Below are positions 26,720-35,213 of a stretch of DNA of 64,000 nucleotides, piece by piece. Under the pieces are notes generated by a model. The model made no database searches, was not told where the DNA came from, and saw only the letters and a list, made by a program, of their open reading frames with translations. The position numbers and the translations under genes are program-made. Source of the DNA: Proteobacteria bacterium ST_bin14 (GTDB lineage Bacteria; Pseudomonadota; Alphaproteobacteria; Sphingomonadales; Sphingomonadaceae). How positions within the stretch are numbered: the stretch's first letter is position 1; each line of letters begins with the position of its first letter. The stretch is from NCBI GenBank assembly GCA_002083655.1, contig MSXR01000015.1:353-64352 (forward strand). Reading direction: 5' to 3'.

Positions 26720-27850
26720 TTATCCGCCGCCATTTGGCCGGTGATAGGCAACCACGCTGGCCACCACAGACTGCATCAACGCCTGGCGTTCAGGGACTGG
26801 GCGCGGCGTATCCCCGATCATCACCGCCAGCGCATAGCTTTGCCCATCAGGCGCGGTCAGAATACCGACATCATTATAGCCCGCCGTGCGCCCGGCCAGA
26901 TCCTGCCCGGTCCCGGTCTTGTGACCAAAATGCCAACCTGCGGGAACCGCCCCGCTCAACCGTTGCTTGCCCGTGCGCGAGGATTCCATCGTCGCGATCA
27001 GATAACTGGTCGATTGTGCGGACAGCAGCTCGCCCTTTTTGAGCATCGCCAGCGCGCCGGCGATGGCCGATGCAGCCGCGCCATCGGGCGGATTGGCGAT
27101 GTAACTTTCATACGCCACCAGCCGCGTTGTCAGCGGCAATTGCGCGCGGGCGCGGGTAAAGGCGTTGCCCAGCGCGAATTCGGGCTTCCAGTCGAGCCCG
27201 GCCGTCTTGCTTTGCAGCAACCGTTCACCCGGACCAAAGCTGATCGAGCCAAGCCCCTTGCGCTGGATAAACGCCCGCACCGTATCTGGCCCACCAATAA
27301 AGCGCAGCAGGCGATCATTGGCGGTATTGTCACTGGTGGTCAGCGCGCGTTGGAGCAGCTCGCCAACCGTTGCCTTATAGCCATCGCCCTTCACCATCAT
27401 CGCAATCGGCTGATGAAACAGCGTCAGATCCTCGCGCGTGACGGTGACGGCATCGTCGAGCGTCAACCGCCCCGAATCGCGAAAATCAAGCACCGCCATG
27501 GCCACCCACAGCTTGCTCACACTTTGCTGCGGCAGCTTGGCATCGCCATTGGATGCCACAGTCCACCCCTTGTCGATGCTGCGCACGGCAATGCCGACAC
27601 TGCCGGAAAATTGGGCGCGCAAGGCGTTGATTGTCGATACCAATTGGGTGGGCGCGGTTGCCTTCATCGGCACAGCGGCGGGGATTGGCATGCTGACCCG
27701 GTAGACCGGTGGCGCGACGGGCATCACCCGCGCCGCTTGCGGCGACGATGTAGAGGCACACCCGGCCAGCGCGATCATCGCAATGGTCGCCAGCGCTTGA
27801 TTAGGCCGATCGTAGGTCAAATTTTTTCCATGGCGAATCAACACGTTCAA
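26720..27850 (-). CDS. Class A beta-lactamase-fold serine hydrolase, lipoprotein
   Basis: About 370 residues with an N-terminal lipobox (LAGC, near residue 31), a Pro/Ala spacer and a beta-lactamase/PBP-type domain. Class A motifs are visible: SVSK (nucleophile Ser and Lys), SDN in TSDNTAND, and KTG in HKTGTG. The segment expected to carry the deacylating Glu166 reads LDWKPEF, which seems to put Lys where Glu is expected. It may therefore be a penicillin-binding or peptidase-like relative, not an efficient beta-lactamase. The start is uncertain: TTG 27850, GTG 27844 or TTG 27841, all just after a GGGGGA sequence. Confidence 0.8.
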   Translation of the reverse strand: MNVLIRHGKNLTYDRPNQALATIAMIALAGCASTSSPQAARVMPVAPPVYRVSMPIPAAVPMKATAPTQLVSTINALRAQFSGSVGIAVRSIDKGWTVASNGDAKLPQQSVSKLWVAMAVLDFRDSGRLTLDDAVTVTREDLTLFHQPIAMMVKGDGYKATVGELLQRALTTSDNTANDRLLRFIGGPDTVRAFIQRKGLGSISFGPGERLLQSKTAGLDWKPEFALGNAFTRARAQLPLTTRLVAYESYIANPPDGAAASAIAGALAMLKKGELLSAQSTSYLIATMESSRTGKQRLSGAVPAGWHFGHKTGTGQDLAGRTAGYNDVGILTAPDGQSYALAVMIGDTPRPVPERQALMQSVVASVVAYHRPNGGG

Positions 27851-27979
27851 TCCCCCAGATTGCTGAACCGCATCATGCTTGGATAGCTGTTAACACGATA
27901 TAGCCATAATTTTTCATTGCGATGAATACCCTGATTTCCACGATGAAGCGGAAATTTCCCGAAAACGGGCAGTATGTGG

Positions 27980-29563
27980 TTAAGGCATCAATACGGTATC
28001 GACCGCCCCTGGCAGCAGATCGGGGTAATCCAGCGTATAGTGCAGGCCCCGGCTTTCCTTGCGGTGAAGCGCTGATCTCACAATTAACTCAGCAGTTTGC
28101 AGGAGATTACGCAGCTCGATCAGATCGGGCGTTACGCGGAAATGGCCGTAATAATCATTCACCTCCTCGGTCAGCAGGCGAATGCGGTGCTGCGCGCGCT
28201 CCAGCCGTTTTGTGGTGCGCACGATGCCGACATAATTCCACATGAACCGCCGGATCTCGGTCCAGTTCTGCTTAATGACGACTTCCTCGTCCGAATCCTC
28301 CACCCGGCTTTCGTCCCAGGGCGCAATCGGTGGCGGTTCGGGCAGATCATCCCAGTGCGCGATAATGTGGCGGGCGCATGCCTCCCCAAACACGAAACAT
28401 TCGAGCAAGGAATTCGACGCCAGCCGGTTGGCCCCGTGCAGCCCGCTTTCGGTGCATTCGCCCGCCGCATAAAGCCCGGGCAGATCAGTACGCCCGTCCA
28501 GATCGACGACGATGCCGCCACAGGTATAATGCTGGGCGGGCACCACCGGGATCGGATCGGTGGTCATGTCGATGCCCAGCCCGAGCAGCTTTTCGTAGAT
28601 GTTGGGGAAGTGTTCCCGGATGAAATCCGGCCCCTTGTGGCTGATGTCGAGATGGACGTAATCAAGGCCGAGCCGCTTGATCTCATGATCGATCGCGCGC
28701 GCCACCACGTCGCGCGGGGCAAGTTCCAGTCGGGGATCGAAATCGGGCATGAACCGGTATCCGGTGTCGGGGATCAGCAAATGCCCGCCCTCGCCGCGCA
28801 CGGCCTCTGTAATCAGGAAGTTTTTGACATCGAGATGATACAGGCAGGTCGGGTGGAACTGCATCATCTCCATATTCGACACGCGGCAGCCCGCGCGCCA
28901 CGCCATCGCAATGCCGTCCCCCGTCGCCCCCCTGGGCGCGGTGGAAAACAGATAGGTTCGCCCCGCGCCGCCCGTGGCGAGAATGGTGGCGCGCGCGGTG
29001 AACAGCTCAACCCGCCCCGTCGCGCGGTTGACGGCATAGACGCCCCAGACATGGCCGGAGCCTGAATAGCGCGCCTCATGCTTGCCGGTGGCCAGATCGA
29101 TCGCGACCATATCAGGCACCAAGGTGATATTGGGGTGTAGATGCGCGGCGCGCTGCAACGCCTCCTGCACCGCCCAGCCGGTCGCATCATCGACATGTAC
29201 GATGCGGCGGTGGCTGTGCCCGCCCTCCCGCGTCAGGTGCGGCAGATTGCCGTCCATGTTGAACGGCACACCCAGCTCCGCCAACCGCGCAATGGCAGCG
29301 GGCGCACTTTCGACGACGAACTCCACGGTCGCGCGGTCATTCAGCCCCGCGCCCGCCACCATCGTATCCTCGATATGGCTGTCAAACGTATCGCCCGGCT
29401 CCAGCACCGCCGCGATTCCCCCTTGCGCCCAAGCCGTCGAGCCTTCGTTCAGCCCGCCTTTGGCGAGCACGGTGACCTTGAACTCATCGGCAAGGTTGAG
29501 CGCAGCGGTGAGCCCGGCGGCACCGGAGCCGATGATGAGGATGTCGGTTGTGTGAGCGGTCAA
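27980..29563 (-). CDS. nadB: L-aspartate oxidase
   Basis: NadB oxidises L-aspartate to iminoaspartate, the first step of de novo NAD synthesis. The 527-residue flavoprotein has the FAD-binding GSGAAGLTAAL motif, the EGSTAWAQGGIAA segment, the active-site region HYTCGGIVVDLDGRT and the LYAAGECTESGLHGANRLASNS block that separates NadB and SdhA relatives from other oxidoreductases. nadA and nadC are not in the window. It is followed by about 130 bp before the beta-lactamase-like gene. Confidence 0.95.
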   Translation of the reverse strand: MTAHTTDILIIGSGAAGLTAALNLADEFKVTVLAKGGLNEGSTAWAQGGIAAVLEPGDTFDSHIEDTMVAGAGLNDRATVEFVVESAPAAIARLAELGVPFNMDGNLPHLTREGGHSHRRIVHVDDATGWAVQEALQRAAHLHPNITLVPDMVAIDLATGKHEARYSGSGHVWGVYAVNRATGRVELFTARATILATGGAGRTYLFSTAPRGATGDGIAMAWRAGCRVSNMEMMQFHPTCLYHLDVKNFLITEAVRGEGGHLLIPDTGYRFMPDFDPRLELAPRDVVARAIDHEIKRLGLDYVHLDISHKGPDFIREHFPNIYEKLLGLGIDMTTDPIPVVPAQHYTCGGIVVDLDGRTDLPGLYAAGECTESGLHGANRLASNSLLECFVFGEACARHIIAHWDDLPEPPPIAPWDESRVEDSDEEVVIKQNWTEIRRFMWNYVGIVRTTKRLERAQHRIRLLTEEVNDYYGHFRVTPDLIELRNLLQTAELIVRSALHRKESRGLHYTLDYPDLLPGAVDTVLMP

Positions 29564-29584
29564 ATTATTGTCCTAGCCCTCTGA

Positions 29585-30115
29585 CTAGCGAACCAGCGCT
29601 ACGGCGGTAAAACGCGGGCGGGTCGCTGTCCGAAGATCCCATTCGTCGTATGAAAAAGCCGTGATTTTTGCAGCTATTTCGACGGGAATCGAGAATATGT
29701 AATCAACTTCGTCACTGTCGTCCGCTGCCTGCTTGGCAACCGACGCGTCGCGAACCGCTTCCAGTTCGGGCGGCTCGCCAACGACGTCAAGGTGCATCAA
29801 ATCTTGCTGTGAATCATGCGTGACGCTCCATACGACTTCTGGGCCCAGCAAACCTTTAGCTTCCGAATACATAACGCCCTCGTGGAGCCGCACCGCCACT
29901 GAAGAAACCCCGGACGGTAGATGCGCTGCCAGACTGGGGTCAGCCCATTCAACGTCGTTTGACCAGATCAGGCTCCAGCCGTTGCCGAGGTCGGCTGCAG
30001 AAAATGGGGTCTCATTGGCTTCATCTTCGACATCGGTATCCGAAAACCCAAGTGCCGAAAGCAACTGGGCCTTTGCCATTCCCTCGACGGCGATCCAGGA
30101 TATCTTAAAACCCAT
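29585..30115 (-). CDS. Conserved-looking hypothetical cytoplasmic protein
   Basis: A 176-residue acidic protein with no signal peptide or TM helix. It starts MGFKISWIAVEG and alternates strands and helices; residues about 55-90 are hydrophobic beta-like, and an acidic stretch (DDSDEVDY) lies near 135. I do not recognise the family. It begins two bases after the stop of the ABC ATPase gene, so both are probably one transcript. Confidence 0.65.
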   Translation of the reverse strand: MGFKISWIAVEGMAKAQLLSALGFSDTDVEDEANETPFSAADLGNGWSLIWSNDVEWADPSLAAHLPSGVSSVAVRLHEGVMYSEAKGLLGPEVVWSVTHDSQQDLMHLDVVGEPPELEAVRDASVAKQAADDSDEVDYIFSIPVEIAAKITAFSYDEWDLRTATRPRFTAVALVR

Positions 30116-30117
30116 GC

Positions 30118-31044
30118 CTAACCTCCGTTCGAAGCTCGCGTCAGATTCAAAAACACATCTTCCAGATCGGCCTCGCGGGTCGATACGTCGACAATGCCGT
30201 AGCCGCTGGCCTGTACTGCGGCGAGCACTTCGCCGGCATTGGCCTGGTCCTTGCGGTAGGTGATGGCCAGGGTGCGATCACCCTTCAGCTCGATCTTCTG
30301 GAAACACACAGCGGACGGGGGTGTCATGACGTCGCGGTCCACCGTCACCTCAACCAGCTTTTCGGTCGCCATGCCCACCAGCGCGCGGGTGGGTTCGTTG
30401 GCGATCAGCTTGCCGTGGTTGATAATCGCGATGCGGTCACACAGCTCCTCGGCTTCCTCCAGATAATGCGTGGTGAGCACCACGGTGACGCCGCCTGCGT
30501 TTAATTCACGGACATAGTCCCATAACTGCTTACGCAGTTCGATATCGACGCCCGCGGTTGGCTCGTCGAGCACCAGCACGGGCGGCGTGTGGACCATCGC
30601 CTTGGCCACCATCAGCCGCCGCTTCATGCCGCCGGAAAGCGTGCGGGCATAGGCATTGGCCTTGTCTTCCAGATGCACCGCGCGCAGCAGCTCCATCGAC
30701 CGCCGCTTTGCCTTGGGCACGCCGTACAGCCCGGCCTGGATTTCCAGCGTTTCGACAGGCGTGAAAAACGGATCGAACAGGATTTCCTGATTGACGATGC
30801 CAATCGACGCCTTGGCATTGCGGGGCTGCTTATCGATATCAAAGCCCCAGATCGTCGCGCTGCCGCCGGTTTTGTTCACCAGCCCGGCCAATATGTTGAT
30901 CAGCGTCGATTTGCCCGCGCCATTGGGGCCGAGCAGCCCGAAAATCTGCCCGCGCGGCACATCGAAACTCACATCGTCCAGCGCGCGCTTGCCGCCCTTA
31001 TAGGTTTTCGACAGATGATCGATCGAGATGGCGGCTTCGGTCAT
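30118..31044 (-). CDS. ABC transporter ATP-binding protein (CcmA/DrrA-type), no adjacent permease
   Basis: The 308-residue ATPase has Walker A GPNGAGKST, a Q-loop near VNQEILFDPFF, signature LSGGMKRRL, Walker B VLVLDEPTAGVD and the switch His in LTTHYLEEAEELCDR, plus a C-terminal domain usual in ABC-2-type exporters. No ABC-2 permease lies next to it; the neighbours are an unknown 176-residue protein and a VOC protein. ATG at 31044 starts the conserved MTEAAISIDHLSK; the longer reading from 31080 is not supported. Confidence 0.92.
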   Translation of the reverse strand: MTEAAISIDHLSKTYKGGKRALDDVSFDVPRGQIFGLLGPNGAGKSTLINILAGLVNKTGGSATIWGFDIDKQPRNAKASIGIVNQEILFDPFFTPVETLEIQAGLYGVPKAKRRSMELLRAVHLEDKANAYARTLSGGMKRRLMVAKAMVHTPPVLVLDEPTAGVDIELRKQLWDYVRELNAGGVTVVLTTHYLEEAEELCDRIAIINHGKLIANEPTRALVGMATEKLVEVTVDRDVMTPPSAVCFQKIELKGDRTLAITYRKDQANAGEVLAAVQASGYGIVDVSTREADLEDVFLNLTRASNGG

Positions 31045-31113
31045 ATGGCTCCGCTTAGGCCGCGAAGGCGGCGTCGCCAAATATTTTCGTTCATCGCCCG
31101 GCTGCGCGCTTGA

Positions 31114-31494
31114 TCAGGGTTGAACCAGCGCTGATGGCCAACCGATCCGGACCAGCAGGCCATCGGGTCCGGCAATGCCCACTTCGTACATTCCCCATTC
31201 GCGGTGCCGCAACACGCCGCCCGGGCGGATGATGAGATCGTCGACTCGCGCCGCAATGGCGTCGACATCGGGTGTCCGGATGAAGACGCCAAACGGATTA
31301 TGGTCGGCCGGCACGCGCCACGGGCCAGGGCCTGCCTGGATGAGATGCACTTCGCATCCCCAGCCGGTCATGATGATATAGTCGTTCGATCCGCCGGCAC
31401 GCGTGAAGCCAAGCCGCTCCCAGAATGGCACGGCATTGGGCAAATCGTTGCTGGGCACAATGGCGAAAGCGCCAACCGTTTCCGTGGCAGACAT
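31114..31494 (-). CDS. VOC (glyoxalase/bleomycin-resistance-like) family protein
   Basis: The 126-residue protein shows the betaalphabetabetabeta pattern of the VOC superfamily: AIVPSNDLPNAVPFWERLGF at the start, CEVHLIQ in the middle and a second half ending in EVGIAGPDGLLVRIGWP. The layout suggests a metal-dependent or ligand-binding dimer; the substrate is unknown. ATG at 31494 has GAGGAA just upstream; a reading from 31566 adds 24 unconserved residues. Confidence 0.85.
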   Translation of the reverse strand: MSATETVGAFAIVPSNDLPNAVPFWERLGFTRAGGSNDYIIMTGWGCEVHLIQAGPGPWRVPADHNPFGVFIRTPDVDAIAARVDDLIIRPGGVLRHREWGMYEVGIAGPDGLLVRIGWPSALVQP

Positions 31495-31526
31495 CGCGGG
31501 TTCCTCTGTCGCTGACAATGCGTGTT

Positions 31527-32090
31527 TTACTGGCGCGTCAGCGTGGTGCGATTGCGGGCCACCCACGCTTCCCCGGTATCATCCAGGAAATCCACTTCCT
31601 TCAACGTCACCATCGTTGCGCCGTCGCGCTGCGTGGTCTCGCGAATGCGGGCCGGGCGGTCATCATCCTTGCCGTCGCGGGTTTCCTCCAGCGTCCAGCG
31701 GTCAAGCGCCTCGGCGCGGGTGAGCCGCAGCGTTGCGGTATCCAGTTCGGTACCGCGACCCTTGCGGAAACTGGCGCTTGTCTCGCGGTTGGTCGCGGGG
31801 TCCAGCAGCGCGATGCTGGTGATCGTGACGATGCCAGTTTTGGGGCCATCATCAAAATCGGCGTGGCGGATGATCGTCAGGCCATCACGCATGATCTCAA
31901 TCGATAGCTGCACGGGCAGGCCGAACCAGCGATCCGTCTGATAATCGCGATATTCCAGCTTGCCGGTCCAGCTGCCCGCCGTGGCGGCGCGAATGCTGGT
32001 GGGGGTTATGGCTTGCGGCGGCGATTGCGCAGGGGCGGGGGCGATTGCGCCGATCATTGCCGTCACGGCAAGCACTGGCTTGAACATCAT
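31527..32090 (-). CDS. Secreted hypothetical protein
   Basis: A 187-residue protein with a signal peptide (hydrophobic residues 4-20, ending APAPAQ) and a mature domain of alternating strands (GSWTGKLEYRDYQTDRWFGLP, DGLTIIRHADFDDG). The pattern resembles lipocalin-like or DUF-type periplasmic beta-barrels but I cannot name a family. Start is one of the tandem ATGs at 32090/32087, preceded by GGGAA. It is divergent from the zinc-finger gene at 32162. Confidence 0.65.
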   Translation of the reverse strand: MMFKPVLAVTAMIGAIAPAPAQSPPQAITPTSIRAATAGSWTGKLEYRDYQTDRWFGLPVQLSIEIMRDGLTIIRHADFDDGPKTGIVTITSIALLDPATNRETSASFRKGRGTELDTATLRLTRAEALDRWTLEETRDGKDDDRPARIRETTQRDGATMVTLKEVDFLDDTGEAWVARNRTTLTRQ

Positions 32091-32161
32091 CGGTTCCCGT
32101 CCCCTTTTGTCGCGAAGACCATCGCTTGTAGTGGTCACGCACGATTGCTATCGCGCTGCTC

Positions 32162-32392
32162 ATGGTTCCGCCACCCGAAATTACCCGCGTCAACACGCCC
32201 CGAGTCGCTTGCGATGGCGCGCATGATGGCATTCCCGCCGCGCTTGGCCATCCGCGCGTGTGGTTGCAGATCGATGATCAAGGCTATGTCGATTGCGGTT
32301 ATTGCGACCGGCGGTTCGTGTTGATCGGCGGCGCGGCCGATGGCGCTAATCAAGTCGGCCAGCCAGATCATCCGGCGGGCGCGAGCAGCTAA
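32162..32392 (+). CDS. CHCC-type zinc-finger protein (NDUFS6-like)
   Basis: The 76-residue protein contains the zf-CHCC pattern: Cys in VACDG, His in GHPRVWLQI, and the CGYC pair in VDCGYCDRRFVL. This family is related to the NDUFS6/13-kDa zinc-binding subunit of complex I and is widespread in alphaproteobacteria. The spacing of ligands and the trailing RRFVL are typical. Role in respiratory-complex assembly is family inference. tldD starts about 40 bases downstream. Confidence 0.85.
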   Translation: MVPPPEITRVNTPRVACDGAHDGIPAALGHPRVWLQIDDQGYVDCGYCDRRFVLIGGAADGANQVGQPDHPAGASS

Positions 32393-32435
32393 CACCCCCC
32401 TCGACGTTGCGCGCATGGTCCCTATAGTGCCGGGT

Positions 32436-33866
32436 ATGACAACCACGCCCGATCCCCGCCGCTATCTTTACCCCACCGGTCAGCTTGACCCGGCAGAGGC
32501 ACAGCGGCTGACCGCCAGCGCGCTTTCCCGTGCTGATGATGGCGAGCTGTACCTGCAATATCGCAAGTCGGAAGCATTTGGTTTTGACGATGGCCGGCTG
32601 AAAACCGCGAGCTATGATACGCAGAGCGGCTTTGGCCTGCGCGCCGTCTCTGGCGAAACCACCGCCTTTGCCCATGCCAATGAACTCAGCGGGGCCGCAA
32701 TTGGTCGCGCTGCCGAAACAATGGCGCTGATCGACCCGTCAGACAGCGCCAAGGCTCCGCCACCGAGCGCCACCAACCGGCATTTATATACTGATTCCGA
32801 TCCGCTCGATCTGGTGCCCTTCGCTGACAAGGTCAATCTGTGCCAGACGATTGATGCAGCGGCGCGCGCGCGCGATCCGCGCGTGGCACAGGTATCAGTG
32901 TCGCTGTCGGGCCAATGGAACGTGATTGAAATCGTTCGCGCCGATGGTTTTGTCGCCACCGATATTCGTCCGCTCGTGCGCCTGAACGTGTCGATCGTCG
33001 TCGAACAAAATGGCCGCCGCGAAACCGGCAGTTTCGGGCTCGGCGGGCGCTATCTGTACGATCGGCTGATGGGCCCGGAAATCTGGAACCGCGCCATTGA
33101 TGAAGCGCTGGCGCAGGCGCTGGTTAATCTTGATTCGGTTGATGCCCCGGCGGGGGAGATGACCGTGCTGCTCGGCCCCGGCTGGCCCGGCATCCTGCTG
33201 CACGAGGCGATTGGGCATGGGCTGGAGGGTGATTTCAACCGCAAGGGCACCAGCGCCTTTTCGGGCCGGGTTGGCGAGCGAGTCGCCGCGCCCGGCGTCA
33301 CCGTGGTCGATGACGGATCAATTGCCGACCGGCGCGGTTCGCTGTCGATTGATGATGAAGGCACGCCGACGCAGGAAAATATCCTGATCGAAGACGGCAT
33401 ATTGAAGGGCTATATCCAGGATCGGCTGAATGCGCGGCTGATGGGGGTTGCCCCCACTGGCAATGGCCGTCGCGAAAGTTTCCAGCACGCGCCGATGCCG
33501 CGGATGACCAACACCTTCATGCGCGGCGGGCGGGATAACCCGGCGGAGCTGCTGAGCCGCGTGAAGAAGGGCATTTTTGCCAAGTCGTTCGGCGGCGGAC
33601 AGGTCGATATCGTGTCGGGCAAGTTCGTGTTCAGCTGCACCGAGGCCTATCTGGTGGAAAACGGCAAGCTCGGCGCGCCCATCAAGGGCGCAACGCTGAT
33701 CGGCGACGGGCCAAGCGTGCTTACCCGGGTGATCGGCATCGGCGATGATATGGCGCTGGACGAAGGCGTCGGCATGTGCGGCAAGGGCGGGCAGAGCGTG
33801 CCCGCAGGCGTTGGCCAGCCGACATTGCTGGTGGACGGGCTGACGGTGGGCGGGACGGCGGTGTAG
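32436..33866 (+). CDS. tldD: TldD metallopeptidase
   Basis: TldD is the zinc peptidase of the TldD/TldE heterodimer, which degrades unfolded peptides and matures some RiPPs. The 476-residue product has the modified zinc motif HEAIGHGLEGDF and the Gly-rich C-terminal domain (GGQVDIVSGKFVFSCTEAYLVENGK). I chose ATG at 32436, which gives the usual length; an ATG at 32415 and an upstream reading from 32340 overlapping the zinc-finger gene are less likely. tldE/pmbA is not in this window. Confidence 0.94.
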   Translation: MTTTPDPRRYLYPTGQLDPAEAQRLTASALSRADDGELYLQYRKSEAFGFDDGRLKTASYDTQSGFGLRAVSGETTAFAHANELSGAAIGRAAETMALIDPSDSAKAPPPSATNRHLYTDSDPLDLVPFADKVNLCQTIDAAARARDPRVAQVSVSLSGQWNVIEIVRADGFVATDIRPLVRLNVSIVVEQNGRRETGSFGLGGRYLYDRLMGPEIWNRAIDEALAQALVNLDSVDAPAGEMTVLLGPGWPGILLHEAIGHGLEGDFNRKGTSAFSGRVGERVAAPGVTVVDDGSIADRRGSLSIDDEGTPTQENILIEDGILKGYIQDRLNARLMGVAPTGNGRRESFQHAPMPRMTNTFMRGGRDNPAELLSRVKKGIFAKSFGGGQVDIVSGKFVFSCTEAYLVENGKLGAPIKGATLIGDGPSVLTRVIGIGDDMALDEGVGMCGKGGQSVPAGVGQPTLLVDGLTVGGTAV

Positions 33867-33899
33867 CGGCGACGCGGTCGTTAAGACGAGGAGCGAGCG

Positions 33900-34457
33900 A
33901 TGGAGTTTTTCAGCCAGATCGATGACAAGCACCGCGCCTTCATCGCGAAACAGCCCGTGTTTTTCGTGGCCACCGCCGCCGAAGGGTGTCGCGTTAACGT
34001 GAGCCCCAAGGGGATGGATGTGTTTCGCGTGCTGGGGCCCAACCGGGTTGCCTATCTTGATCTGGGCGGATCGGGGAATGAGACGCAGGCGCATCTGTCG
34101 GTCGACGGGCGCATTACCATCATGTTTTGCGCGTTCGATAATCCCGCGCTGATCATGCGGCTTTATGGCCGGGGCAGCTTTACCGTGATCGGCGATCCGG
34201 GTTTTGATGAGCTGGCGGCGCATTTCCCGCTGCTGCCCGGCACGCGCCAGATTTTCGACATTGCGGTAGACAGTTTGCAAACGAGCTGTGGCTGGGCGGT
34301 GCCGCGCATGACGCTGGAAAAGGAACGCGACACGCTGGTGCGTTTCCACGCGCAGCAAGACCCGGTCGAGCGGCTCGCCACCATCGCCAAGCGCAACAAG
34401 AGCATCGATGGCCTGCCGGTGCGCGTGCAAACCGTGATGCCTGTTATTGAAGCTTGA
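33900..34457 (+). CDS. Pyridoxamine 5'-phosphate oxidase-like FMN-binding protein
   Basis: The 185-residue protein has the PPOX split-barrel pattern: FIAKQPVFFVATAAEGCRVNVSPKGMD near the N-terminus, VAYLDLGGSGNETQAHL and a C-terminal region with SCGWAVPRM. This subgroup is usually annotated as pyridoxamine 5'-phosphate oxidase family, probably binding FMN or F420-like flavins; it is not the biosynthetic PdxH. ATG at 33900 has a purine-rich GAGGAGCGAGCG upstream. Confidence 0.88.
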   Translation: MEFFSQIDDKHRAFIAKQPVFFVATAAEGCRVNVSPKGMDVFRVLGPNRVAYLDLGGSGNETQAHLSVDGRITIMFCAFDNPALIMRLYGRGSFTVIGDPGFDELAAHFPLLPGTRQIFDIAVDSLQTSCGWAVPRMTLEKERDTLVRFHAQQDPVERLATIAKRNKSIDGLPVRVQTVMPVIEA

Positions 34458-34461
34458 GCCG

Positions 34462-34668
34462 GTGTCGCTTGTCGAGCTTGGCCGGTTTGATCGCAACGAA
34501 GCCCATATCCTGATCGGGCGGCTGGAATCAGAAGACATTCCGGCCGTGGCATTTGATGGGAATGCCAGCATTGCCGATGGCAGTTCGTTCTTCATCCCGG
34601 TGCGGGTGATGGTGCACGAGGATGATCTGGCGGCGGCGCGGGCGATTGTCGCATCCGTGGCACGTTAA
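34462..34668 (+). CDS. DUF2007 small protein (putative signal-transducing protein)
   Basis: A 68-residue protein that fits DUF2007: SLVELGRFDRNEAHILIGRLESEDI, an FDGN turn and a C-terminal VMVHEDDLAAARAIV helix. DUF2007 proteins are small ferredoxin-fold, PII-like domains of unknown function. GTG at 34462 reproduces the usual MxLVEL start; TTG at 34447 would overlap the preceding gene. It ends about 195 bp before glnK. Confidence 0.82.
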   Translation: MSLVELGRFDRNEAHILIGRLESEDIPAVAFDGNASIADGSSFFIPVRVMVHEDDLAAARAIVASVAR

Positions 34669-34807
34669 GCTGGCGATAGGACGAGTGCCCAATTTTCGGG
34701 CACGCCTTCGCAACTGCACAAAAATTTGACTCTGTCCGCGCGGTTTTTGCGCGCGTTGATCGCCAGATTATTGCGCTGAATCCCACAAAACAGCGATAAA
34801 CTTGCGT

Positions 34808-34824
34808 CTGGCACGACCTTTGCT
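34808..34824 (+). promoter_or_regulatory. Sigma-54 (RpoN) promoter of glnK-amtB
   Basis: CTGGCACGACCTTTGCT matches the -24/-12 consensus (TGGCAC-N5-TTGCW). GG (34810-34811) and GC (34822-34823) are separated by exactly ten bases. It lies about 40 bases before the glnK start. Nitrogen-limitation control by NtrC is expected; an inverted repeat GTGCCC/GGGCAC at 34685-34703 lies about 125 bases upstream but does not clearly match the NtrC consensus. Confidence 0.88.
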
Positions 34825-34863
34825 GGGGGATAAGGCACGCTTTCGCTTTGGGGGGATACGCGC

Positions 34864-35202
34864 TTGAAACTTGTTATTGCCATTATCAAACCGTTCAAAC
34901 TCGATGAGGTCCGCGAAGCGCTGACCGATATCGGCGTGGCGGGGATGACCGTGTCCGAGGTAAAGGGTTTTGGTCGGCAGAAAGGCCAGACCGAGATTTA
35001 CCGGGGGGCCGAATACACCACCAACATGGTGCCAAAGATCAAGATCGAGATCGTTTGTGGGGACGATCTGATGCCGCGTGTCATTGAAACGGTGCAGGCC
35101 GCCGCGAATACGGGCGCGATCGGCGATGGCAAGATTTTCGTACTCGACGTTGGCCAGGCGGTGCGCATTCGCACCGGCGAAACCGACATGACCGCGCTGT
35201 GA
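34864..35202 (+). CDS. glnK: P-II nitrogen regulatory protein GlnK
   Basis: The 112-residue trimeric regulator senses 2-oxoglutarate, ATP/ADP and glutamine state. The uridylylated T-loop Tyr51 is present (RGAEYTTN), as are the VKGFGRQKGQTE segment and the C-terminal GAIGDGKIFVLDV signature. The start is TTG at 34864, with a GGGGGGA ribosome-binding site. It is directly upstream of amtB, so GlnK (not GlnB) is the better name; the protein would plug AmtB when nitrogen is plentiful. Confidence 0.95.
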   Translation: MKLVIAIIKPFKLDEVREALTDIGVAGMTVSEVKGFGRQKGQTEIYRGAEYTTNMVPKIKIEIVCGDDLMPRVIETVQAAANTGAIGDGKIFVLDVGQAVRIRTGETDMTAL

Positions 35203-35213
35203 GAGGGGCAAAA

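Noticed and set aside
26468..27886. 472-codon plus-strand open frame
   Set aside because: Antisense to the start of polA and the beta-lactamase-like gene, both of which carry clear motifs.
33318..34595. 425-codon minus-strand open frame
   Set aside because: Antisense to tldD and the PPOX-like gene; rich in His/Arg/Gln without motifs.
34685..34703. Inverted repeat GTGCCC/GGGCAC as a rho-independent terminator
   Set aside because: Six-base stem with no following T-run; function left open.
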